Under the pieces are notes generated by a model. It had not been told where the DNA came from. It saw only the letters and a program-made list of their open reading frames with translations, and made no database searches. Source: Fragum whitleyi (taxonomy: Eukaryota > Mollusca > Bivalvia > Cardiida > Cardiidae). Taken from it: a stretch of DNA of 64,000 nucleotides. Below, one piece after another: positions 48,501 to 60,500 of the stretch. The stretch lies in contig OX411543.1 in assembly GCA_948146395.1 (NCBI GenBank), positions 62,547,676 to 62,611,675 of the forward strand, in the 5' to 3' direction. Position numbers and translations under genes: made by a program. Position 1 is the stretch's first letter; each line of letters opens with the position of its first letter.

Positions 48501-51500
48501 TGAGTTTTGTTTGTTTGAATGGGGTTTTATGTCACTTTCAACATTTTTTCAGTTATATCGCTGTGGCTGGAGCACCTAACAATGGATTCCCGGTATTTCT
48601 TACACCAGTACTACCATTATATCTTTTCCACATAGGTCTATGATTATCAACCCATTAGTGAGAGACAAATCAGAGTAGGCCAGGGATGAGTACTTCAGTA
48701 CATGGGTATTGGGTAGGGAAATGTTCCTTCCTGAGTATTGAATCATTACCTATTTCCTGAATATTGTATAAGCACTTTGTACCTTTTGAGATCAAATTCA
48801 AAAAGAATTGAAGACTGTTTAAAACAGTCTTCAATTCATTCTGAGATCGATTTCCAGGTGATCCTACAGACTTATGGAAAGTTTTGAAAGTCATGGATAC
48901 TAACTCACAGACCAGAGACACCACAATGGATTTTTCCTTAAGTCAAAATGTTGTGGGTTTTGTGTGCTTTACAGAAATAAATGTATTTTGCATTTTTTAA
49001 GGTATGTAAAAAGGCAGCCATTTTACTTTCAATTAATGTATTTTAATTAATTTCTTTTTTACATCTGGATTATGCTTCATCCTATTTTCACCACTTTGAC
49101 TAAAAAATGTAGTTGTTTTATTTTGATGTGTCGTATTTTTGCCACCTAGCATTACAGCAATATTTCATTTATGTGTTTAATTCTCACCACCTAGCAATGG
49201 TGGCAAAAAAGGAAAAAATAGACCATCACAAAATATCCCAAAGCATGGTAATTTATTTTCCTGACTATTTATGAAATAAGCAATTTCTGACATTTCATTT
49301 TTCAATAGTTTTCATTTACAATAAGTAAACACACAGAATGGTATTTGTGCAGTTTGATCAGTCTTTACTATACGCCTTTAGCTCTTGCCTACTGATTCAT
49401 ATATGGCGGATTTTAGTTGTTGTTTTTTTTTATTTAATAAACACATCTAAGTGCGTGCTTACTAATGAAGCACAGTATACATATGCCTAATAAAACTGAT
49501 ATTGTGCAAGAAATATCACAGTTGAATGAATATAAAACCTTAACTACAGATAGGAAAAGCTGTAGTTTCAGTAATATGATCACTCACTGAGAATATATTT
49601 TGAAATCATTTTTTTTAATGCACATGTGTACTGTCCATATTTCGTAAGCACTCCCTTGATACATGTATCATTATTCACCTAAATACTTTGTGGCTTTTTG
49701 GCTTGCTGAATGATTATAAAAGCATAACTAAAGCTTGGCAAAGCTGTAGTTAGGATGTTATGATCACTCACTGATGTTATATAATTTGTTATCATGATTA
49801 TTATGCATGGGCATACTGTGCATAATTAGTAAGCACATCCTTAATATTCACAAAAATACTTTGTGGTTTTTGGGGCATCTCAATGTCTTTAATTCATCCC
49901 TTTTTGAAATTGACAGAAAAGACACCCACACAGGCTTAATAGAGATAGTGAATTTGAAATGTGTACACAAATTTCTTTAATGCTTTTCGGTGGTTTATCG
50001 AGAAATAACGGTAGATTATCAATGGATAATCTCACCACTAAAGCAGTGAAATTATCAGAAACTTATATCCTGCTTTTGTGCATTTCATCCTATCTGACAT
50101 CATCTGTGCGGGGCAAAATAAGAAATGTTGCAATGAACGTTGCATAGCAATCACACACAAAATGACACGCTTTACAAAAATATGCCCTAGAAATTTCACA
50201 TTTTGTCTCATTATTGCAATAAAGAAATAGAATAATCATTTGTTTTTCAAGTAAGATAGATTAATATTTCATTTTGAGAACAACAATAGCTTATTTTCAC
50301 TCGTGGCTCTGCCACTCATGAAAAATAGCTTTTGTTGTTCACTAAATAAATAGAAATCGATCTTACACTGAAACAAACGATTATCCTCTATGTAAAAAGG
50401 TACATTACCTGTAACAATGATCTGGACAAGACACAGGGTGATAATTTACTGAACTCTCTAAACATTTCCTGTAAATAAAAGTTTCCTATATGAGCATGTG
50501 TGTGACATTTACAACAAAATCATCTGTGCAGGAGGCACAAGTAATGCGCAGCCTACGCCACAACACAACACAATAAGAATGATCTCTGACCATCTGAAGA
50601 GGGGATAAGACCTTGTCTATCCATAAAGGGGATCGGGAAGACTTTGCGACATGTTATATTGTTGGAAATATCACGCACAGGCCCATATAAGTTGTCATTT
50701 TAACCTTGCCTATGTTTGGCAATAATAGACTGGTCCAAATTGGCCGAGGTTGCAGATGACAGGACAGGGTTAGGCTTTACTGGCATTCATCATCAATTTT
50801 TTTACTCAACAATTCATTCTATTTGTTCACATGAAGTGTGAAACCACATTCAACAATATTTCAGTTATTTCATGGTGACTGGAGCACCTAACGTTAGCCA
50901 TAGTTTTTGATGCAAGTTCACTCAACTATAAGAATTCAACATCTGCATGTTCATCAAGAAAGGTTGGTTTGTCTATTCATTTAACCTCTTTATGCTGTTT
51001 AAAATTTGAAACAAAATTGTAAAACAAGAGCAGGTGGAACTCTCAGCTACAGCCGCTGGATAATGAAACAAGAGGGCCGTTGGCCCTGGGTCGCTCACCT
51101 GAGAAAAAATCTTCATTACCTAGGTATGTCCATGCTCCCACAGAAAAAGAGATTTTCACTTATTCAATCAGATAACATTTGAAATAATCCTTCCCCCCCC
51201 CCTCTGATCCTCCCCTGGTCATTATTTTTTTAAGCTTTTTTCATAAAAGGTCTGTGATCAGCTAATCTATGCCAAATATACAGGCTGAGTCTGAGACTTT
51301 TAAAGTTTTCTTTAATGAGTTGATCAATCCATGTCAAATATACAGGCTGTAGGGATTCAAAATTCTCAACAAAGCACTCCCCCTCCCCCAAGATGCTCTG
51401 CACCTGGTGAATCTACAGTCATGATTTTAACTAATTCAATTAATGTCCATATGCTGATCATTCATACCAATTTTCAAGTCTGTAGGACTCCTGGTTCATC

Positions 51501-54500
51501 AGAAGTTTAAAGATTTCAAAAATGATCCAAGGAACTACCCCCTCCCCAAGACACTCAGCACCTGGTGACCCAACAGTCATGATTTTAGCTATTTTTATTA
51601 ATGTCAATATATTGATCACCTTTTACAGTTTTCAAGTCTGTAGGGTTCCTGATCCAGGAGAAGAATAAGGTTAAAGATTTCAAAATTGATCCAAAGTACT
51701 ACCCCCTCCCCCCTAATGCTCCGCATCTGGTGGCCCTACATTCATGCTTTTAGCTATTTTATTTAAGATCCATATGCTTATCATCCATGCCAATATTGAA
51801 GTCTGTAGGGCTCCTGGTTCATTAGAAGATGAAGAATAAAGTTACAAAATTTTTACAAAAGTTCTACCCTCTTTCCCCTGGTGCTCCGCACCTGGTGGCA
51901 ATACAGTCATGATTTTAGCTATTTTTATTAAGGTCTATGAGCTGATCCTCCATGCCAATTTTCAAGTCTGTAGGGCTTGTGGTTCAGAAGAAGAAGAAGG
52001 TTAAAGATTACAAAATTTTCACAAAAGTATTACCCTCTCCCCCCTGGTGCTCTGCACGTGATGAATCTACAGTCATGGTTCTAGCTATTTTTATAAAGGT
52101 CCATGTGCTGATCATCCATGCCAATATTCAAATCTGTCAGGCTCCTGGTTCATCAGAAGAAGAAGGTTAAAGATTGCAAAATTTTCACAAAAGTACTACC
52201 CCCTCCCCTCTGGTGCTCTGTACCTGGCAGCCCAACAGATATGGTTTTAGCTATTTTTATTCAGGTCTATGAGCTGATCATCCATGCCAATTTTCAAGTC
52301 TGTAGGGCTCCTGGTTCCGAAGAAGAAGAAGCTTGAAGATTACAAAATTTACCCAAAGTACTACCCCCTCCCCCCTGGTGCTCCGCACCTGGTGGCCCAA
52401 AAGATATGATTTTAGCTATTTTAATTCAGGTCTATGAACTGATCATCCATGCCAAGTTTTAAGTCTGTAGGACTACTGGTTGAGAAGAAGAAGAATTTTA
52501 AAGATTTTCTTAAAATTTCACTGTTTGTTGCCATAGCAACCAGAGTTTTTCATGGATTTCAATTCTTTTAGCTATTTTTGAAGACGACCACCTAAGCAAC
52601 ATTTCTGTAAAATTTGGTGTTAATTGGCCAAGTAGTTTAGGAGGAGATGTCGTTTAAAGAAATTGTTGACAGACGCCGGAGGACGGACGACGACCGACGA
52701 CCTGACGACCGATGACCGACGGACGGACGCCGGAGGAAAGGTGATCACAATAGCTCACATGAGCACTTCGTGCTCAGGTGAGCTAAAAAGAGTAAGTCAA
52801 AAAAGGGGCATTACTCTCACAAAAATGCTTTCATAGTTCCCTTCCCTTGATAATCTGGAACGCTTTTGTGATGGTGAACACACATGACAAGTTTCATAAA
52901 GATATCTCCAATATCAACACAGATATGACCAAGGTTAAAATTTGTCACTCCAATACCAACATCAACGCCCACACCAACGACACCAAGGTGATCATAATAC
53001 CTCAGGTTTTCTCCGAAACAGCCGAGCTTAAGATCAAAGCGCAACGAGCCTCAGCTGCTCACATTTATAGTGAGTATTTATTTTTGAAAGACTTTTCTAA
53101 ACACTTTTCTGGTTTTAAATTGAATATCAGAAGGCAAAAACTAAAATCAGACCGCACACATGTGCAGGCTGATCTTTGTTAATGCCTCCTGCAAATTCCA
53201 AAGCTGGAATATTCTCGGTTAAGCATCACAAGGGTTAAATTGTAATCTCAAGCAAACACATTTTATATTACAAAAAAACAGATTATTCAATTCAATCTAA
53301 ATATGTGCTTGCATTCATCCCAAGCCTTAGTATTTATTGCAATTAGTTAATAATGATCAATAAAGTCAAATTGATCTGATATCCTTCTAAAATGAATAGC
53401 ATAAAAAATTTAATAGAACCCTATGCTCTTTCCCTTGATGGTTGAAATGGATGATTTTTGACGTGTTTTTATAAACTCTTAAAACCTATAAAAAAGGCCA
53501 ATCTTATAAATTTGCATATGAGAAAATAATGGTGACAGATAGGAAATTTTGTGTAAAAAGCATTTTCCCTTTTTACATTAACATTCTCTATCAAGCAGGT
53601 GTCAACGTTTATCCATTTTTTATTTTGATTTTCATCTGCTATTTCTTTGTAATTCAGACCACTTTCAAATTTCGAAAAAGAAAAGAAACGGGTTAATGGG
53701 CTAATCTAAACTATATAAGACTCACCAAAACTTCCTGTACTGTTGTTGATGTCAGTATTGTTGTAGAGACCTGGAGTCTCTGTAACAATGTCTCTATATA
53801 CACATGGGAGTCTTCCCTACTCACTATTACAGTATATCGTGGGAAGGTGGGTGGTAAAAGTCTCTGATTGATCAGTGGCTCAAAACCCATTATTGTTGGA
53901 TAATCTGAAAATAGTACATGTACATGTACACAGTATAAGTGAAATAGCAGTGGTTCTGAAATAAGCAGCCCAAGTTGTCTGAGTCATCCATTAACCCTTT
54001 CCTGTTTTACAAAATTTTGGACCTGTCCAAATTCAAAGGTTTTGCAGACGAAAATTAAAAGTGGATTTAATTTGAAAAATAACCATTCAGTAGGGTAGAA
54101 AATAGTGTGGAAAAAGAAGAAATTGCTTGTCAGAAGCAATTTCTTCTTTTTTCACAATGTTTTCTCAATCATAAAATCACAGGCATGTAAAAAGCAGGGA
54201 TTAAACAGCAAAGGGTTAAGCTGCACAGACAAGCAGATTTTCATTGCTTAGTTGTCCATGGTCAAGTGAAAAATCTCAAGAGAAAAAATGTTATATTTTC
54301 ATTAAGTAAAAAGTAGACATTTTCCAAAAATGAGACTTTAATAAATACCATAAATCTTTAGTCAACATTGATTGAGACTATTTTAAGGATGCTTTTTATA
54401 GCAATACCAATGTAACTTCCAAATTGAAAAAAAATAAGACTATTTACTTGTAAAAAAAAACAATGCCTATGATGAAGAACAGACAATTCGGTTTTCGATA

Positions 54501-57500
54501 CAGACAAGCCAGTTTGTGATTGTCACTTGTCCATGGACAAGTTGACTTTCAAAATATTTCAGAACCCCTGAACAGATATAGAGGGTAAAATAGAATTAAG
54601 ACTACAGCTGCTTGAGCCCATGAAAGACATAATTTTACTCATATGACAGTTATTTTTTGTAGACTGATAAACTGTCACTTAAGGAATATTTCAGTGGAAT
54701 TTTGTCAATACCCATCACTTTGATTCCAAGAAAATGATTTTCAAAGTTAGTATGTTTTGTATGACACTCAAAATAGTTCAGAATTTCTTCCTTATTCACC
54801 TTATCCCTATAAAGTTCAATTTCATTTCAAACCAATTGCCAATCTTTTGGACATGGCAATTTTAATCACAATAGAAAGCTGTAGAAATCTTACAGGGTAG
54901 GCTAAATCTGTGCAGGATGATCTTAGCCTATATTGTTTGCCATATCATTGTGTAGAATGGGCAAATCAAGTGAGCAGCAGAACACACCTTAAGTTCAGAG
55001 CTTAAGCTCTCATGGATTATTTATTGAGCCTTAAAACATAGAGCCATGGTTAAATTTTCAATAAACATCGGTAATAATTTATTCTATATTTGAACACTAC
55101 AGACACACATATTGATCATTCGGAACACCACTCAGCCAATCTCACGATCATCCTCGGATGTACATAGACAGACTATTTTTAAAAATACGGGAAACCCTTG
55201 GAAAAACTCGATGACGTCAGTTAAAATGGCGTTAGCCCTCGAAACTTTAAGTGAAATCAATCGCCATCGCCAAAGCTACTCATTTAAGTCACTGACCGGA
55301 AACCATCTTATCCAAATATAAATATCTCAAGATTCTAAAATGACGGCTGAAAAAATCTTTATTTTTGAGAATGATTGTCATTCTCAAAAAAAAAGATTTT
55401 TCAGCCGTTATTTACTGTTAAAGATATAAATCTACAGTGCTAGTTTTTCTTTCGCTGTTTCTGCCTTACAAAATGCACAATTTCGTGACATACCCTTCCG
55501 CCTTACATAAATCCGAGGTATGTTGTAGTTTACGGAAATGGCCGAGTGATGTTCCGAATGACATATTGATACCCACCATTTTTAGTGACCTCTCTATCCT
55601 CTGGCTGGATCCCCAGTTTTACAGAAGACTTCATTGGTGGAATAAGCTCAAGTAACTGACCAATCAGCTTCTGTACCTGTGGCACACCTTCACACTGAAA
55701 TAATTTTGGTAATGTCTATCAAGTTTCAAGCATTCTGAATGGCTAAAATCATTTGTTGATAAGTCTGTGAGCAAAATATTGAGTATGTAACTATTTCATA
55801 AGCTTTTCTACAAATCAATTCAATATTTTTTCCCAAAATAACTTCAATTGTTTTCTTTTCACTTTAATTTCCATTTCAAAATCCCCTTCTTGAAATTAAA
55901 ATATCTCAAAAAGAATGTATAATTTGTCAAAAGATTTTAGTAAAATGAATCCTATCTTGTCAAAACTTGCATGAATCGTCTTAGTAAGGTGATTTTATTG
56001 AGCTTTAACAACATAGCATACCAGTAATTGAGAATTTCACAATAATTTACCTGTTCAATCATAATTATTTGTAAACAAATCATGTATTAAGCAACTATTC
56101 TCTTTAAAAACTGATTTTGTTGCTTTAGAGGTTTTAATACAAGTTTAAGTGTACGAGGGATGTTCAAAAGTTATCCCCATTTTGTTTCACAAAATTCTAT
56201 TTTTTAAGCAATTGTACATAATTTGGTATCTTTTGCTGTCAGAGTTCAATCCACATTTGTCCATGTAAAATCGATGAAACTCACGCACACAGCGCACGCA
56301 CATTTGCCATATACAATGCCATGGTAACAAGTATCCTGCGCAGTAGATGAAATACCTCACTGATTAGGTCTTATTTGGAGAATGTTTGTTCTCCCCTGTG
56401 AGTTGAAATCTTGATAATTTTAATGAATTGCAGGAATAAATATTTCAGATGCCATCTTTTAATTTGGAGTTATTTGGCCGCAGGATTTTTTGATTAGACT
56501 CGTTTTATTAGTGGTGGGGTGGAAGTTTGGAACATTCTCAAAGACGTCACCTGCTCGATGGAAATTTAGGCCTATAATCATTTTTTTCTGAAATTTAGAA
56601 GAAATACCTCAAAGATGTATATTTAAAACTGGTCACGGTAAAAAGGAAAGGATCATTCTTCCAAAATCTTTCTTTTCAAGTGTGTAGAGGCTTCGTTGCT
56701 CCGTAATATAATAGGAAAGATAGGGGAAGAATGGCAGAGGGAAGCTAACTCAGGCAACTGTAGAAACGTCAATTGCCTAGTCAATCGCGAGTTACAAATG
56801 GGTTCCATTCTCAGAAATTTGATTTCATACCATTTGATTCTGATACTGTACTTACCACAAACAACACACCTTATTGACAGGAAGATTAAAGTCTTCCTTC
56901 ATCCATGAATTATGAGCTGTGACAAGCTATGTTGCACACAGTAATTGTCTAAATTTCCAACAACACTACCAACGTCATGTACTGTGTGCTGCCACCTAAT
57001 ATCCGTGTGTTTTTGTTTACAAGTAAAATCAATATAAAATTTTCCATTGCTTCAGTTTTTAGCATGTTTGGGCATATAAAACGTTAATTAATTTGCATTT
57101 ACTTTTATCACTCAACGCTTTATCACTAATGATTAATTGAACTAATCCGGATAAAATTTGAACAACCCTCGTACTTATAAATAAATGAAAAGGTTCCTGG
57201 ATTGGAGCAATTTTCTGTAATTTAAGTTACCTTATCTTTCCCAAATGAAATCAGCATGGACAAAAACATCTTGTAGAACTTCATTCGTGAACATAAAGCT
57301 ACAGTTTGTTCATACTGAAAGGAAAAATAGCATATTACTTTATAGTTTTCATGAAACACCACTTAAACAATTAAGATGTGTAAGTGAAACACGAATTCCC
57401 CAAAATGGTAAAAAGTTCAGAAGTATGACCTTGAGGAATACCTTCAAACCTGTCAAATGACTAACCTTTGTGAATGAAGTTAAATCGAGGGGTCAGTGCA

Positions 57501-60500
57501 ACACTATTGTAAGTGCCTATAAATATATAGGCTTTTACAATAGTGTTGCGCTGACCCCTTGAATTAATGTCTATGAGATCTATAAGAAGTCCTTATATGA
57601 TCTTTGATGTGTTCCTTGAAACATTATGAAATATTAACCCTTGTCATGCTGAATAAAGAATTTTGGCAAAATTTTCTTGACACATCGAGAAAACATCTTG
57701 TCCCATGGGTGTAAATTGGCGACCATCTGAAAATGTATAGGCTTATGGGAAAAACTTAATCAAACTGACGTCAATTGGCTCCTTCCGTCGAGAAATGGAG
57801 GACATAGCAAGGGGTCCCCAGGGATAATTCTAATGATTTCAAAATTGATAAATGGTCCATTCATTGTAACTACAGCTTGAAAAAGCTGTAGGTACAATTA
57901 TATGATCATACATCAACCATATTTTTTTTTTTAATTACACACTTGCGTTATGTGCTTAATGTGCGTAATGGTAGTTACGCCCTCGTGTCCCTACCTCATT
58001 CTCCATCTCTGGACTCTTCTCCTCTGTTTGTAACTTCCCTTTAAGATTCTATAAATACAAAGTGACGTGTTTATCTTGATTAAAAACGTTACACAAGAAT
58101 TTCACATTAATTCACCTTAAAGCCATTTACACTCCTTGCACTCAGGTACTCTCTCTGAATTACATTATTAACACTTTCCTGTTTTACAAAGTTTTGGACC
58201 TGTCAAAATTCAAAGGTTTTGCAGACGAAAATTTAAAGTGGATTTAATTTGAAAAATAACCATTCAGTAGGGTAGAAAATAGTGTGGAAAAATAAGAAAT
58301 TGCTTGTCAGAAGCAATTTCTTCTTTTTTCACAATGTTTTCTCAATCATAAAATCACAGGCACGTAAAAAGCAGGGATTAAACAGCAAAGGGTTAAAGCA
58401 CACTTGTTTATCAATTAGGACAAGTTGTGTTTGTAAAATACAAATGCCCTTGCCACTGCCATTTTCAGAAATTTTCAACATATTTGAGTTTTGAAAAATG
58501 ACCTTGACATTGACAGATGACCTTGAAAGTGGTACAAACAGAAAGGGCACAAGAAATACCCATGTGAAATAAGAAGGCTCTATCCCTCGACCAATCAAAA
58601 CTTTGGCCAATGTTAAATTTTAAGGGGACAAATGGACAAACAGACAAATGAAGTACAGACAAACAGACAGGTGAAAAACAGTATCCCCCCCCCATCTTTC
58701 AATGTGGGGACATAAAAAAGTTAATTATGTGACTAAAGAGTACAGTCCTTTTTTATACTACTCTGGAAGACAAAGTATCATTTGTAAGATTTTTTTCTGC
58801 TATATTGAATCATTTTTCAACTAAATCCAGTTTACTTCTATATCTTCTATATACAGCATTTTTCTGACAATTCTGGCAGTGACAAAAGTTACTTGAATCA
58901 TTGCACAACTTGAGTTAGTGTGAGTAAGCAAAATTGGCTATGAAGATATTTCAATATTGTTTCTTTTCATAACGCTGCTATGAACATTGTACCTAAAATA
59001 CTTGAGTAGAAAGAACTTTTTGAGAGTTCAACCTATACGGGATTCATTCATCATAATTTTTCAGGCAAAAATGTCAGTTTCAAGATTTTGGCTACCAGTT
59101 TTTTATGCCAATGTCTAAATGAAAGTGAAGACCAAACCTTTTTCTGTTGTTCACAACAAGTTACTGCACACAAAAGCTTTGGCTGACAATGTAGACTAAG
59201 ATCGAATGAACAGATGCACCTTCTGACCTTAGCCTTCATTGGCTTCTTTCAAGGTACTTATTTTTGGAAACTTTAAAGGCACCTGGTTCAGCACCTTCAA
59301 CTATGCTACAGAATAGACCTCTGAAATAATGAAAGCATGTTTATATGACGTCACCTACATCAACAATCTGGCTAAGGGTGACATTGCATTAAACAAAATA
59401 AACATAAGAACAACAGAGGTTGTAGTATAATTTGATTCCAAAATGCAGTGTTTAACTGTATTTTCTCATCAATTTATAACATGCCCAAAATTTCTCCACA
59501 GACAATCTGAAAGAGTTAACTTTATTCTTTAAGCGTATTGATGACCAAAGTACCACAAGAAACTGAATTACCTAAAAAGATGACCCCAAAATTACAATAC
59601 TTATGACTGAGGTACTTTCCAGTTTACAGAAAAAGTCCAAGCAATTTTCGGAATGCTGGTTCAGATGTCTCAATAATTGACAATTTGTTTGAAATAAAAT
59701 ACACTTCTCATTCTTTTCATAGCATATTCCTTCTGTACACAATGCTTTGTCAGACAGTATAGACTAAGATCAGCCTGCAAAAATTTGCAGGCTGTTCTTA
59801 GCCTATATTGTCTGATCTCCACTTAATTATTGCTGAAAAAAGCTTGGACAAGGCAAGACATGTCATTAAGATTGACTATTTGTTTGAATTCAAATTTAAA
59901 TTCAACAGGATTAGGGTTATATTCAGACTTCACAAATTCCACCGGTCCCACTGACATGGCTGGTAAAAATCATGCCAGTCCTTAAAGTTGTGCATGAATA
60001 CAGGACTAACTAACTGGTAAAAAATCTAACCACTCACACATAATGTGTTCTATTGTTCAGTGTTGTGGAATTTTGTTTGATCTGGTACAAATTTTAAGTA
60101 TACCAGACCCACTGTCCGGTAAAAATATGGGTAATTCATGAAGTCTGTTTTATTCAGCATTATGAAGGTTATAAATACATGAGGTCAAAGGAACAAAATT
60201 GCCTTTACCTCCAATGTATATGCCGCTTACCCGTATATGTCTGTTCAAGTCTTCCTCACATTCCTTCATCATTCCAACTGTCCTCAAATCTGTCACATCA
60301 CCACCCATCTTGAACCCATATGTCATTGGCTGAAAATCTTCCTGGAAACATATTATTACATACTGTAAAAGCTCTTAAACAACCCCTGGGTTCTATTAGA
60401 ATCATCTCACTCCAAAGGGACGGGCTCATATTAGAGGCTACGCTACCTATTCACCTTGTTTCCCAATTGATGTAAAATAAATAGGTTTAAACCATAAAGC

